From contig NZ_KB849560.1 of assembly GCF_000368585.1 (NCBI RefSeq), positions 153,169 to 217,168 of the forward strand: a stretch of 64,000 nt of DNA, written 5' to 3'. A program made the translations under genes and the position numbers. Shown here piece after piece: positions 40,298 to 52,557 of the stretch. The notes beneath the pieces were generated by a model. The model was given only the letters and a program-made list of their open reading frames with translations. It was not told where the DNA came from and made no database searches. This DNA comes from Acinetobacter venetianus RAG-1 = CIP 110063. GTDB lineage: Bacteria > Pseudomonadota > Gammaproteobacteria > Pseudomonadales > Moraxellaceae. Every line of letters begins with the position of its first letter. Within the stretch, counting starts at the first letter, position 1.

Positions 40298-41653
40298 TTA
40301 TTTACCAATACAAAAAGAACCAAAAATCTTACCTAATAGATCATCAGCACTAAAATCACCCGTAATTTCGCCCAAGGCATTTTGTGCCAATCGCAATGAT
40401 TCAGCAACTAACTCACCTGCGTTAAACACCACCAACTGCTCACGCGCCTCAGACAAATAGCGCTGAGTGCGCTTCATTGCATCTAAATGACGCGTTCTCG
40501 CAATAAAGGTGTCTTCCTCTGGCTGAAAGCCTGCATGCGCTGTAATCGCATCTATAAGCGCCTCAACACCCATATCCTGTTTAGCAGACACACTGATATG
40601 ACGGAAGCCCTGATAATCACTTAAAGTCGCATCCTGACCCGTTAAATCGCATTTATTGCCAATTAACAGTAAACGCTTCGGCTCAAGATGATCGGCAAAA
40701 TATTCACGTGCTAGCTGTAACGGTTCATCGCCTTGATTTAAATCATAAACCAGTAGTAATAAATCCGCCTGTTCAATTTCCTTAATGGCACGACGAATCC
40801 CTTCTTGTTCGACAATATCACCTGTTTCACGTAAACCAGCGGTATCAGTTAAAGTAATTGGTAAACCATTCAAACTGATTTTTTCATGCAACACATCTCG
40901 AGTCGTTCCCGCAATATCCGTCACAATCGCACGCTCATGCCCTGCAAGTGCATTTAACAGGCTCGATTTACCCGCATTTGGCTTACCCGCAATGACGACC
41001 TGTAAACCCTCACGTAACAGCTGTCCTTGACGTGCAGATTGCTGTACCGCTTTAACCGAGTCTTGTACATCATCCAATAGCGCTAAGATCTTACCATCCG
41101 CAAGGAAATCAATTTCTTCTTCTGGAAAATCAATCGCTGCTTCGACATGTAACCGTAAATGAATGAGTTTTTCTAAAACCGTATTAATTTTGGTTGAAAA
41201 TACACCTTGTAATGAACGAACCGCAGAACGTGCAGCCGCCTGTGAGGTCGCATCAATCAAGTCAGCAATCGCTTCAGCCTGCACCAAATCCATCTTGCCA
41301 TTTTCAAAAGCGCGCATGGAAAACTCACCCGCTTTTGCAGCAGTCGCACCCAAATCGAGTAAACGTGCCAACAAGGCATTCTGGATGACTGGACCACCGT
41401 GACCCTGCAACTCCACGACATCTTCACCCGTGAACGAATGAGGATTCGTAAAACATAGCACAATCCCTTCGTCCATGATGGAACCATCAGCATCATAGAA
41501 CTGACGAAAACCAGCCATACGTGCAATAGGAAGACTTTTTTGCGTCAGTTGCGCTGCAATCGCATAAGCTTTTGGCCCAGACAGACGAATCACGCCCACA
41601 CCACCACGACCTAAAGGGGTAGCAATCGCAGCAATTGTGGTTTGATGTTGCAT
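40298..41653 (-). CDS. mnmE: tRNA uridine-5-carboxymethylaminomethyl modification GTPase MnmE
   Basis: A 451-residue GTPase that, with MnmG, modifies the wobble uridine of several tRNAs. The N-terminal tetrahydrofolate-binding domain contains ATPLGRGGVGVIRLSG. The G domain in the middle has GKPNAGKSS, DIAGTTRDV, DTAGLRE and NKCD. The C-terminal FCIGK matches the CxGK motif. The ATG at 41653 gives the family N-terminus MQHQTTIAAIAT; the frame runs 13 codons further. mnmG, rsmG and parAB, often next in other gammaproteobacteria, are not here. Confidence 0.96.
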   Translation of the reverse strand: MQHQTTIAAIATPLGRGGVGVIRLSGPKAYAIAAQLTQKSLPIARMAGFRQFYDADGSIMDEGIVLCFTNPHSFTGEDVVELQGHGGPVIQNALLARLLDLGATAAKAGEFSMRAFENGKMDLVQAEAIADLIDATSQAAARSAVRSLQGVFSTKINTVLEKLIHLRLHVEAAIDFPEEEIDFLADGKILALLDDVQDSVKAVQQSARQGQLLREGLQVVIAGKPNAGKSSLLNALAGHERAIVTDIAGTTRDVLHEKISLNGLPITLTDTAGLRETGDIVEQEGIRRAIKEIEQADLLLLVYDLNQGDEPLQLAREYFADHLEPKRLLLIGNKCDLTGQDATLSDYQGFRHISVSAKQDMGVEALIDAITAHAGFQPEEDTFIARTRHLDAMKRTQRYLSEAREQLVVFNAGELVAESLRLAQNALGEITGDFSADDLLGKIFGSFCIGK

Positions 41654-41710
41654 GTTAAATTCACCTAGAAAAAGCAAGGATGATGTAATCAAGCACCCTT
41701 AATACAGACA

Positions 41711-41749
41711 AAGAAAAATCCGCCTAAGATTACCATCTTAAGCGGATTT
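41711..41749 (-). terminator. Terminator of the rpmH-yidC unit
   Basis: A 15-bp inverted repeat with one mismatch (AAATCCGC...GCGGATTT, loop TACC). On the minus strand TTTTTC follows. It lies 20 bases past the yidC stop. Confidence 0.82.
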
Positions 41750-41768
41750 ATTCAGTAAAAGTTCGAGA

Positions 41769-43526
41769 TTAAGACGCTGACTCAACCTTGTTGAGACGGT
41801 CTTTTTCGACACCTTTGTTAATAAACCATTGTTGCAAAATGGTAATACTGTTGTTGACGATCCAGTAAAGCACTAAACCAGCAGGGAAGAACAACATGAA
41901 TACCGTAAACATGATTGGCATGATACGGAATACTTTTGCCTGCATTGGATCAGTCGGTTGCGGGTTTAACATTTGCTGCACAAACATGGTCACACCCATG
42001 ATCAACGGCAAGATAAACCATGGATCCATCGCAGATAAATCCTGAATCCAACCTAACCAAGGTGCATGACGGAGTTCTACAGATTCCATCAATACCCAGT
42101 ACAACGCTAAGAAGATTGGCATTTGTAATAATAACGGTAAGCATCCAGACAGTGGATTTACTTGCTCGCGCTTATATAACGCCATCATTTCTTGAGAGAA
42201 GCGCATGCGGTCCTCACCAAATTCTTCTTTCATGCGCTGCATTTCAGGTGCAATCACACGCATTTTTGCCATCGAACGATAACTTTTCGAAGAAAGTGGC
42301 CATAAAATCGCTTTCACCAAGATCGTCAAGAAGATAATTGACCAACCCCAGTTACCAATGATGTTATGGAAGAATTGCAAGCCCAAGAATAAGAGTTTTG
42401 CAATTGGCCATAACCAACCATAATCTACAGTTTGGTTTAAACCTGCGGCTAAATCTTTAAGCTCAGATTGAATTTTTGGACCAGAATAAAGTTTCGCATC
42501 CACTTCCATTGATGTACCCGCAGGTACATTAATCACTGGAGAAGTGAAGCCCATGATATTCATGCCATCAGCAGACTGACGTGACTCTAGTTTCGCAGTA
42601 TAAGGCTGACCATTCGCTTGAGTAAGTTTTAAATCACCAGGAATCCACGCACTGACGAAATAGTGCTGAACCATAGCAACCCAGCCACCTTTGGCTTCAA
42701 CATTCAACTTTTCATCGTTAAAATTCGCAAATTTCAACTTGTTATAATGTTCTTCAGGTGTACCCCATGCCCCACCTAGGTAAGTACCTAAAGTGAAAAT
42801 ACCTTGCGAAGACTTGCCAGGGTCATCCGAATTATCACGTTTCAACTGACCAAACATTTGACCTTGCCAGTTTTGCTGGCTACGGTTAATCACTTGATGT
42901 TTTACCGTAATTGGATAATCACCTTGCGTGAACGTAAACGTCTTGATGACTTCAACGCCTTCAGGTGTTTTAAAAACCAATGGAACGGTTAAAACTTGAC
43001 TGGTTTTCCCATCTTGAGCAGCAACACTTTTTGCATCAGCCAAGGTATAAGATGTTTTTTCCACATCATACATTGGACGACCATTACGGCTGCTATCTGG
43101 TCCATTTAAGCCAATTAAACCTGATTGAGCAACGTAAGTACGTTTCGCATCACTTTCAAGCATAACGAATGGTTTTTCGCTGTCTTTACTTTCGTCATGG
43201 CTTAACAATTCAATACGGACAATATCACCACCTTTCGGATTGATCCAAAGATGATAAAGATCGGTTTTTACCGAAATCAATTGCTGAGTCACAGAAGGTG
43301 TTTCTGTGGCTTGCGATGTAGTCACATTTGCTTGTGGCAAGTCTGAAGCCGCTGTTGCATTTTGTGTATTTGGCAAATCTGCAGATACATCATGTGCAGT
43401 CACAACTGCCGCAGGTTGTTGCGGTGTTGTTTGCGCATGACCATAATCTTTTTGCCAAGCCAAAATTAGCAAATATGCGGTAACAAACATGGCTCCAAGA
43501 ATTGCAAATCTGGCCCATTGTTGCAT
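41769..43526 (-). CDS. yidC: Membrane protein insertase YidC
   Basis: A 585-residue inner-membrane protein that inserts and folds membrane proteins alone or with SecYEG. An N-terminal membrane helix (about 8-24) is followed by a Gln/Ala-rich linker and the large periplasmic P1 domain (about 75-350). The five-helix insertase core carries WGWSIIFLTILVKAILWPLSSKSYRSMAKM, the hydrophilic-groove Arg in the first core helix region, and LPLLLQMPIFLALYWVL. The C-terminus is basic. It lies 5 bases after yidD, in the order rpmH-rnpA-yidD-yidC. Confidence 0.97.
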   Translation of the reverse strand: MQQWARFAILGAMFVTAYLLILAWQKDYGHAQTTPQQPAAVVTAHDVSADLPNTQNATAASDLPQANVTTSQATETPSVTQQLISVKTDLYHLWINPKGGDIVRIELLSHDESKDSEKPFVMLESDAKRTYVAQSGLIGLNGPDSSRNGRPMYDVEKTSYTLADAKSVAAQDGKTSQVLTVPLVFKTPEGVEVIKTFTFTQGDYPITVKHQVINRSQQNWQGQMFGQLKRDNSDDPGKSSQGIFTLGTYLGGAWGTPEEHYNKLKFANFNDEKLNVEAKGGWVAMVQHYFVSAWIPGDLKLTQANGQPYTAKLESRQSADGMNIMGFTSPVINVPAGTSMEVDAKLYSGPKIQSELKDLAAGLNQTVDYGWLWPIAKLLFLGLQFFHNIIGNWGWSIIFLTILVKAILWPLSSKSYRSMAKMRVIAPEMQRMKEEFGEDRMRFSQEMMALYKREQVNPLSGCLPLLLQMPIFLALYWVLMESVELRHAPWLGWIQDLSAMDPWFILPLIMGVTMFVQQMLNPQPTDPMQAKVFRIMPIMFTVFMLFFPAGLVLYWIVNNSITILQQWFINKGVEKDRLNKVESAS

Positions 43527-43531
43527 ATCTA

Positions 43532-43852
43532 TTATCCCAAATGATTAAAGAGATTTTGCTTGAATAAACGATCACGAAAGGGTACAGCAACGTGATGCTT
43601 TTGAGAATCTATTTGATGAAACGAAATAAAACGAAGTGCTTTTGGTGGCACAGGATCATATCCAGAACCGCCCCAAGGATGACAACGACAGACGCGTTTC
43701 GTTGATAGCCATACACCTTTTACTGCACCATGTGTTTGCAATGCTTCAATTGCATATTGTGAGCAAGTGGGAATATAGCGACAACGAGGACCCAATAATG
43801 GACTAATTGCGATTTGGTAACATCTGATCAACCAATGCAGTAAACGTACCAT
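43532..43852 (-). CDS. yidD: Membrane protein insertion efficiency factor YidD
   Basis: A 106-residue small membrane-associated protein that helps YidC-dependent insertion. The hallmark is [20 protein letters not shown] with its conserved Cys residues and [13 protein letters not shown]. An N-terminal amphipathic helix is likely. The ATG at 43852 gives the family start [13 protein letters not shown]; the frame runs 11 codons further into rnpA. The start region lies in a palindrome (43851-43867) that also covers the end of rnpA and may couple translation. Confidence 0.93.
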   Translation of the reverse strand: MVRLLHWLIRCYQIAISPLLGPRCRYIPTCSQYAIEALQTHGAVKGVWLSTKRVCRCHPWGGSGYDPVPPKALRFISFHQIDSQKHHVAVPFRDRLFKQNLFNHLG

Positions 43853-43862
43853 TAGAGATTCT

Positions 43863-44258
43863 CTAATTTTGGAGGGGTGCCACAACGACTTTAGAATGCT
43901 TCTTTGCTAAACGTTGTAATTTTTGCCAAGCAAAATCTAATTGTTGAAGTAATTCTTTATTTGCGATTGCTTCTATACCAACTTTAGGCATCACTACAAT
44001 ATCGATATCAGCATTAAATTGCGCTTGATGTAAACGAAAGCTCTCTCGAGCAAGACGTTTTATTCGATTTCGCTCATGTGCACGACGCACCTTTTTTTTA
44101 GCAACGACAATACCCAAACGGCTTTTAGGCTGTTCGGTTAATTTTGCTAAAAATAGGAAATGGGGTTGATGCACTTTAAAAAGCGCACCATCAAATACGC
44201 TTTTATAATCTGCAGCACAACGAATACGAGATTCAGTGCCAAAACTGTAAAGTGTCAT
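43863..44258 (-). CDS. rnpA: Ribonuclease P protein component
   Basis: A 131-residue basic protein subunit of RNase P, which trims the 5' leader of tRNA precursors. The RNR motif appears as [18 protein letters not shown], preceded by [14 protein letters not shown]. The ATG at 44258 is chosen; a GTG one codon earlier is possible. It lies 28 bases downstream of rpmH and 10 bases before the yidD start, in a single transcription unit. Confidence 0.95.
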   Translation of the reverse strand: MTLYSFGTESRIRCAADYKSVFDGALFKVHQPHFLFLAKLTEQPKSRLGIVVAKKKVRRAHERNRIKRLARESFRLHQAQFNADIDIVVMPKVGIEAIANKELLQQLDFAWQKLQRLAKKHSKVVVAPLQN

Positions 44259-44286
44259 CACCCAAGTCTGGTCTACTTAACAGTAA

Positions 44287-44421
44287 TTAAACAGTTAAGC
44301 TATGACGACCTTTCGCACGACGACGAGCTAAAACTTGACGACCAGCTTTAGTTGCCATACGAGCACGGAAACCATGAACGCGTTTACGCTTTAATTCAGA
44401 TGGTTGGAAAGTACGTTTCAT
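44287..44421 (-). CDS. rpmH: 50S ribosomal protein L34
   Basis: A 44-residue, very basic protein whose sequence ([20 protein letters not shown] at the start, GRHSLTV at the end) is the standard L34. It was read directly from the minus strand. The start is preceded by GGGAGTTTCGAT. It heads the rpmH-rnpA-yidD-yidC unit, which reads away from oriC. Confidence 0.97.
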
Positions 44422-44639
44422 ATCGAAACTCCCAAAATGATCTTTCTATAAAGGTCCGCGATTTTATTGTGCAATGTTTACGCTGTCAATGAAAAATCAA
44501 AAACTTTACATTTTGTTTGTGCTGTTTTGAACCAACTACAACTCTCTCATTTTCTATAATTTAAGTAGCAACAAAAAATATACACAAGCTATCTATTTAA
44601 ATTATATCGCAATTCATTTATATTCACAGCCTATAAACA

Positions 44640-45086
44640 TTGTTATCAACAACATACCTCTCAGTTTAAATTTATTTCTTGGATTTTGAATTTAAATTTC
44701 GATATGCTCAGTTATCCACAATTCGAATCATCCTTATAAGTAAATTCAAATTTTAAAATTTAAATTTATTCTTATTAGTGTGGATTTATTCTGTGGAAAG
44801 TTAATTTTTTTTAAAAACAAACATGCGTTTAGCTTGTGGATAATGGTGTTTTTATTGCCTTTATGGATTGTGGATAACTCGAAGTGCGAAACTATCCACA
44901 GCTTCTGCAAAAAGTTATGCACATGTGCTTTTAAATTTAAATTTATTAACGAATGTTTTATTTTTCAGCGAAAGTTCTATAAATTTGCCTGACAGATGTG
45001 GATAACTTGGTTAGAATGGCGACCCCTTTGAAAGATGAGGGTGCGTGGTTTTTATTTTTTGAATTTAAAAAATGGATAGATAGGGG
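44640..45086. other. oriC: Chromosomal replication origin oriC
   Basis: The AT-rich region between rpmH and dnaA. DnaA boxes: TTATCAACA 44643-44651, TTATCCACA 44712-44720, TGTGGATAA (minus) at 44835, 44869 and 44997, CTATCCACA 44892-44900, TTATGCACA 44915-44923. TTTRAATTYAAA copies start at 44685, 44930 and 45058, with a near-copy at 44665 and a mixed A/T palindrome run around 44741-44768. The dense boxes and canonical gene order make this the origin. The stretch 44422-44640 is AT-rich and holds the rpmH promoter. Confidence 0.93.
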
Positions 45087-45092
45087 ATGCAC

Positions 45093-46493
45093 ATGCTTTG
45101 GACAGACTGCTTAACTCGCTTGCGACAAGAGCTCTCTGATAACGTCTTTGCAATGTGGATTCGTCCTTTGGTTGCTGAAGAGGTTGATGGTGTGATGCGT
45201 TTATATGCACCTAACCCTTATTGGACCCGCTATATTCAAGACAATCATTTAGAGTTAATTTCTATTCTTGCTGAACAACTTTCTGAAGGTCGCGTTCGTC
45301 AAGTCGAAATTTTGGTGGATTCTCGCCCAGGAACGATTTTGTCGTCTAATGAGCAACCTGCGACTACAACTGCCGCTCTAAGTTCAACACCGCCACCATC
45401 AATACAAACTAAAGCCAAAAAAGAACCTGATTTAGTCCAACCAAGTCAAAACGTCAGCAAAATTCCAAAGAAAAGACAGTTAAACCCATTGTTTACTTTT
45501 TCTTTGTTTGTCGAAGGTCGTTCCAACCAAATGGCTGCGGAAACTTGTCGCAAGGTGTTGACGCAACTGGGAGCATCTCAGCATAACCCTTTATTTTTAT
45601 ACGGTCCTACAGGTCTTGGTAAAACGCACTTAATGCAAGCCGTTGGTAATGCTTTATTACAGGCAAAACCAAATGCGCGTGTGATGTATATGACTTCAGA
45701 AAGTTTTGTTCAAGATTTTGTGAGTTCATTGCAAAAAGGCAAGGTTGAAGAATTTAAGAAAAATTGCCGTTCATTAGATTTATTATTGGTGGATGATATT
45801 CATTTACTCGCAGGAAAAGAAGCGAGTCTCGTTGAGTTTTTCTATACTTTCAATGCTTTACTTGATGAATCTAAGCAAATCATCTTAACCTCAGACCGTT
45901 ATCCAAAAGAATTAACCGAACTTGATCCGCGTCTAGTTTCTCGATTCTCTTGGGGGTTATCAGTTGGTGTTGAGCCACCAGATATTGAAACTCGTATCGA
46001 AATTTTATTAAAGAAAGCAGAAAATAGTGGTGTAGATTTACCTCGAAATTGTGCATTATTTATTGCTCAACAAGTGGTTGCGAACGTTCGTGAACTTGAA
46101 GGTGCTTTAAATAAAGTGGTCGCGATTTCACGTTTTAAAGGTACTGCGATTGATCTAGATGTGGTGCGTGAATCTTTAAAAGATGTTCTGGCGATTCGTG
46201 CACGAACGATTAGTGTTGAAAATATCCAGCGTGTGGTCAGCGAATATTTCCGTATTCCGCTGAAAGAGTTAACAGGGCCTAAACGAACTCGTATTTATGC
46301 ACGTCCACGTCAGTTGGCGATGGGTTTGGCTCGAGAATTAACAGGGGATAGTTTCCCTGAAATTGGTATGGCATTTGGTGGACGTGATCACAGTACGGTG
46401 ATGCATGCCTGTGAAAAAGTAGTGAGCTTGCGGGAAGAAGATCCTATTTTTAATGAAGACTATAAAAATTTACTTCGCTTGTTACAAAGTTAA
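45093..46493 (+). CDS. dnaA: Chromosomal replication initiator DnaA
   Basis: A 466-residue AAA+ protein that binds DnaA boxes and opens oriC. The N-terminal domain I (about 1-85) is followed by a Pro/Thr/Gln-rich linker. The AAA+ domain contains GPTGLGKTH and LLLVDDIH, and domain IV ends with the box-binding GGRDHSTVMHAC. The start is the second ATG (45093), since GGGG abuts the first ATG (45087) but is well spaced from this one. A TTTGAATTTAAA copy lies 24 bases upstream, so DnaA or another factor may control it there. Confidence 0.97.
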   Translation: MLWTDCLTRLRQELSDNVFAMWIRPLVAEEVDGVMRLYAPNPYWTRYIQDNHLELISILAEQLSEGRVRQVEILVDSRPGTILSSNEQPATTTAALSSTPPPSIQTKAKKEPDLVQPSQNVSKIPKKRQLNPLFTFSLFVEGRSNQMAAETCRKVLTQLGASQHNPLFLYGPTGLGKTHLMQAVGNALLQAKPNARVMYMTSESFVQDFVSSLQKGKVEEFKKNCRSLDLLLVDDIHLLAGKEASLVEFFYTFNALLDESKQIILTSDRYPKELTELDPRLVSRFSWGLSVGVEPPDIETRIEILLKKAENSGVDLPRNCALFIAQQVVANVRELEGALNKVVAISRFKGTAIDLDVVRESLKDVLAIRARTISVENIQRVVSEYFRIPLKELTGPKRTRIYARPRQLAMGLARELTGDSFPEIGMAFGGRDHSTVMHACEKVVSLREEDPIFNEDYKNLLRLLQS

Positions 46494-46583
46494 TCTATTT
46501 TTCAGAGTTGCAAACTGCTTTTAAGTGCAGCATAGTACACTGCTAACATTCATATTCAGCTTCCGTTGTAAGAGGAAAAAATC

Positions 46584-47732
46584 GTGCGTTTGAAAATCGC
46601 TAAAGAAAGTTTACTCAATGTTTTATCACATGTGGTGGGGGCTGTAGAACGCCGTCATACTTTGAACATTCTTTCAAACGTAAAAATTCAAACTACGCAA
46701 CAAGCTTTGACCATTACTGGTTCTGACTTGGAAGTTGAATTGGTTGCAAGTACGACCTTAGCAGAAGGTGCTTGCTTAGAAGCGGGTGAAACGACTGTAC
46801 CTGCACGTAAGTTGGTTGAAATTTGTAAATCTCTGCCTACTGCGGCCTTGATCGATTTGCAAATCACAGAAGATCAGCGTTGTATTTTAAAGTCAGGGAA
46901 TAGCCGTTTTGTTTTAGGTACATTGCCTGCAGAAGATTATCCATTACTCACCACTGAAAACAGTCAGGGTACACAAGTTCAAGTCACTCAGCGTGAATTA
47001 AAACGTTTATTTGAAAAAACAGCGTTTGCAATGGCGGTTCAGGATGTACGTTTTTATTTGACGGGTACATTGTTAGAAATTGATCAAAATCAACTGCGTA
47101 CAGTGACGACAGATGGTCATCGTTTAGCGTTATGTGAAGTATTGGCTTCATCAACTGCATCAGCTCCGATTCAAGCGATTGTTCCCCGTAAAGCGGTGGG
47201 TGAATTACAACGTTTACTTAGTATTGAAGATGAACAACTCACTTTATTAATTGGTCGTGAGTTGTTGAATGTCACGATTAATACCCCGAGCCGTGATAAA
47301 GAGCAGGGTGATATTGTTGTTCGTTTCACGACGAAATTGATCGATGGTAAATTCCCAGATTATCGCCGTGTCATTCCTAAAGGTGGGGATAAGCATGTGT
47401 TTATAGCGCATGATGTATTTAAGCAATCATTGCAACGTGTTGCGATTCTAAGTAATGAAAAATTACGTGGTGTTTTCTTAAACTTTAATCAAGATTCATT
47501 GCAATTACGAGCGAATAACCCTGAACAAGACGAAGCGGTTGAAGATTTAGCGATCCAATATCAAGATGCGCCATTAGAAATGTCATTTAATGCACAGTAT
47601 ATCCTTGATGTTTTAAGCGTTTTAGATGGTGATGATGTGAAAATGAGCATGACTGAAGCCAATCAATCTGTGTTGGTTCAGGATCCTGCACATCCAGATC
47701 AAACTTATGTTGTGATGCCAATGCGAGTTTAA
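46584..47732 (+). CDS. dnaN: DNA polymerase III beta sliding clamp
   Basis: A 382-residue clamp protein that forms a ring dimer around DNA and tethers polymerase III and other partners. Three similar clamp domains are visible (MRLKIAKESLLNVLSHVVGAVERR at the start, VTTDGHRLALCE in the middle, VLVQDPAHPDQTYVVMPMRV at the end). The start codon is GTG with AGAGGAAAAAATC in front. It lies 91 bases after dnaA. Confidence 0.97.
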   Translation: MRLKIAKESLLNVLSHVVGAVERRHTLNILSNVKIQTTQQALTITGSDLEVELVASTTLAEGACLEAGETTVPARKLVEICKSLPTAALIDLQITEDQRCILKSGNSRFVLGTLPAEDYPLLTTENSQGTQVQVTQRELKRLFEKTAFAMAVQDVRFYLTGTLLEIDQNQLRTVTTDGHRLALCEVLASSTASAPIQAIVPRKAVGELQRLLSIEDEQLTLLIGRELLNVTINTPSRDKEQGDIVVRFTTKLIDGKFPDYRRVIPKGGDKHVFIAHDVFKQSLQRVAILSNEKLRGVFLNFNQDSLQLRANNPEQDEAVEDLAIQYQDAPLEMSFNAQYILDVLSVLDGDDVKMSMTEANQSVLVQDPAHPDQTYVVMPMRV

Positions 47733-47759
47733 TTTGTATTGATGATTCGAGTCTAAATC

Positions 47760-48842
47760 ATGCAAATCACGCGTTTAAATATCGAACGTGTACGGAATCT
47801 AAAAGCGGTTGCACTCAATGAGTTGCAACCGTTTAATATTTTTTATGGTGCAAATGGTTCTGGAAAGACCTCTATTTTAGAGTCAATTCATTTATTGGCG
47901 ACAGGTCGCTCGTTTCGCACCCATATTCCCAAACATTACATCCAATACGATGCCGCAGATGCCATTGTTTTTGCGCAATCAGCGAATGAACGAATCGGAA
48001 TGCAGAAGCTTGCGTCTGGTGAGCAGCTCATCAAAGTCAATGGCGATACGATTGCGACACAAGGGCAGCTCGCAAAGTTACTGCCTCTTCAGCATATTGA
48101 TCCGCAAAGTACCGATATTATCGATCATGGTGCGAAACCACGGCGGCAGTTATTAGACTGGTTGATGTTCCACGTGGAACCTGATTTTTATTTTGCATGG
48201 CAATATTATTCACGTGCATTAAAGCAACGAAATAGTTTACTCAAAACACGGCGTAATTTAACTCTGGCTGATTTAGAGCCGTGGAATAAAATGCTCAGTG
48301 ACTATGGCGAAATTTTGCACTCACAGCGTGTTGGAATTGTGGAGCAATGGAATCAGTTTTTCCAAGAGGATTTACAACAGTTATTGCCAAATCTTGAAAT
48401 TGAGTTGGAGTACAGTGCTGGATTTCACACTGAGCAAGGATTACTCCAAGACCTCATTCAACAGCATCAAAAAGATCTAGATCGACGTTATACCGAGTAT
48501 GGTCCACATCGGGCAGATCTGCGTTTAAAAACTCCTTTTGGTAACGCTGATGATGTGTTATCTCGGGGGCAAAAAAAGTTGTTAATCATGGCATTAAAAC
48601 TGTCACAAATTGCAATGCTGCATGCGAGTAATAAGGAAACTGTGGTATTATTAGATGATCTGACAGCAGAGTTAGATTTAGCTGCACAGCAACGTTTAAT
48701 TGAGCGACTGAGTCAGTTAGGAAGTCAGGTTTTTATGACAACCTTAGACCATGCGTCGGTATTAAAACACTTACATGATTTGTCGATTTCTTTTCAATTG
48801 TTCCATGTTGTTCACGGTCAAGTCAGTCTTGCTGCGCCATAA
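47760..48842 (+). CDS. recF: DNA replication and repair protein RecF
   Basis: A 360-residue SMC-like ATPase that loads RecA at gaps with RecO and RecR. Walker A is [14 protein letters not shown] (near residue 30), the signature is [17 protein letters not shown] and Walker B is [12 protein letters not shown]. It starts 28 bases after dnaN. A parS site lies inside the coding sequence (48166-48181), where it encodes FHVEP. Confidence 0.96.
   Translation: MQITRLNIERVRNLKAVALNELQPFNIFYGANGSGKTSILESIHLLATGRSFRTHIPKHYIQYDAADAIVFAQSANERIGMQKLASGEQLIKVNGDTIATQGQLAKLLPLQHIDPQSTDIIDHGAKPRRQLLDWLMFHVEPDFYFAWQYYSRALKQRNSLLKTRRNLTLADLEPWNKMLSDYGEILHSQRVGIVEQWNQFFQEDLQQLLPNLEIELEYSAGFHTEQGLLQDLIQQHQKDLDRRYTEYGPHRADLRLKTPFGNADDVLSRGQKKLLIMALKLSQIAMLHASNKETVVLLDDLTAELDLAAQQRLIERLSQLGSQVFMTTLDHASVLKHLHDLSISFQLFHVVHGQVSLAAP
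48166..48181. promoter_or_regulatory. parS site inside recF
   Basis: TGTTCCACGTGGAACC matches the parS consensus TGTTCCACGTGGAACA except for the last base. It is kept inside a protein-coding sequence about 3.4 kb right of oriC. Confidence 0.85.
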
Positions 48843-48882
48843 TTTTATTTCCTCATCTTTGGATAGATTAGATATTTACTAG

Positions 48883-51360
<2,478 letters not shown>

Positions 51361-51389
51361 TCGATTTGTTTTAGTTTAAGGATGAATGC

Positions 51390-51779
51390 ATGAATAAACG
51401 GATATTGATGTGTGCTTTGGTCTCAGGTTTTTTATTCCTAAGTCAAGCTGTTTCTGCGCATCAACTTGAAAAGGATATGCATGTTTTAGCCAAAACAATA
51501 ACTGCCTTTGCTCAAACAGATGACTTGGCTGAGGCGAATAAGCAGCTTGCTTTAATGCGCAAAGCAGCAGTTTCTTCCAAAGCATCTTTACCGCATCAAT
51601 TGGAAGGTTTAACGCCTGAAAATGATCAGGTTAAAAGCTATCAAGGTGGTTTAGATCAACTAATTGCTGAAATTGATGCAGTGACTGCACTGGTCGAAAA
51701 AGGGCAGTTAGAGGATGCTAAAGTTGAAGCTTTGAAGTTGGTCAAGCTTCGCAATGAATATCATCAACAGTTCAAGTAA
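51390..51779 (+). CDS. cybC: Cytochrome b562, periplasmic
   Basis: A 129-residue protein with a signal peptide (residues 1-23, ending VSA) and a four-helix bundle. The heme ligands of cytochrome b562 correspond to Met30 (LEKDM) and His125 (RNEYH), with the nearby Arg121 also kept. It probably carries electrons in the periplasm. It starts 29 bases after gyrB, but the shared transcription is an inference. A terminator follows. The heme role rests on conserved positions only. Confidence 0.85.
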   Translation: MNKRILMCALVSGFLFLSQAVSAHQLEKDMHVLAKTITAFAQTDDLAEANKQLALMRKAAVSSKASLPHQLEGLTPENDQVKSYQGGLDQLIAEIDAVTALVEKGQLEDAKVEALKLVKLRNEYHQQFK

Positions 51780-51825
51780 TTTGAGTATGCATTGAAGCAA
51801 AAAAACGTTGCTGAATTTGATCTAT

Positions 51826-51868
51826 AAAAAAGAGCTTAAGATATCAATGATTTTAAGCTCTTTTTTTA
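51826..51868 (+). terminator. Terminator after the cytochrome b562 gene
   Basis: AGAGCTTAA pairs with TTAAGCTCT around a 13-base loop, with six A before and seven T after. Confidence 0.85.
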
Positions 51869-51879
51869 TCGAATGTAGA

Positions 51880-51895
51880 TGTTTCACGTGGAACT
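51880..51895. promoter_or_regulatory. parS site
   Basis: TGTTTCACGTGGAACT matches the ParB-binding consensus except at the last base. It abuts the stop codon of the dedA-family gene, about 7 kb right of oriC. Confidence 0.83.
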
Positions 51896-52452
51896 TATGG
51901 ATCAACAAAATCACTGACTTGAATCAGAGCATGTCCAAATAAATAACCTGCACCGACTAAAACGCTAATCCACAGAAAAGCACCTAAAATATTGTAAAGG
52001 ACGAATCGGGTGTAATTCATATTGCTAGAACCTGCTGCCAATGGTGCAAAGGAACGGGCAAAAGGAATAAAGCGCGCAAGAAGGATTGTTTTACCGCCAT
52101 GTGTTAAAAAGAATTTATTGGTTTTTTGAAGATACTTTTGTTTGATAAAACGTGAATCCATATTGAAGATGCGATCACCAAAATGACGACCAATATGATA
52201 GTTCACCATATAACCTAAAGCCGCGGCGACAAATAGCAGGCTAATCATATAACCAAGATGCATAATTTCTATTACAGCGCACAATGCGCCAACGGTGAGT
52301 AAAAGACTATCACCAGGTAAAAAGAACATAAATACAAAAGCTGTTTCAGAGAAAATAATCAGAAAAAGAATTGCATAGATCCATAAACCATATTCTTGAA
52401 CCAAGACAGGGAGGATATGTTCAAAATTAAAAATAAAATCTAAAGAATTCAT
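51895..52452 (-). CDS. DedA-family membrane protein
   Basis: A 185-residue inner-membrane protein with about four or five hydrophobic helices and the family motifs FFLPGDSLLLTVGAL and LARFIPFARSFAPLAAG, the latter containing conserved Arg residues. DedA proteins are needed for membrane lipid carrier recycling and proton-motive-force homeostasis; the particular role here is unknown. It is convergent with the cytochrome b562 gene. Confidence 0.9.
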   Translation of the reverse strand: MNSLDFIFNFEHILPVLVQEYGLWIYAILFLIIFSETAFVFMFFLPGDSLLLTVGALCAVIEIMHLGYMISLLFVAAALGYMVNYHIGRHFGDRIFNMDSRFIKQKYLQKTNKFFLTHGGKTILLARFIPFARSFAPLAAGSSNMNYTRFVLYNILGAFLWISVLVGAGYLFGHALIQVSDFVDP

Positions 52453-52557
52453 TCAGTTTGTATGATTCCAAAAATAGAGTACTCACCAAATTGAAGTACC
52501 AAAATATTAAATAAATTTAACCCTCAGGATTTGCTCGAAAGTTATAACTTTACAATA

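Noticed and set aside
44780..44992. 70-codon frame on the plus strand in oriC
   Set aside because: It overlaps several DnaA boxes, is AT-driven and has no ribosome site.
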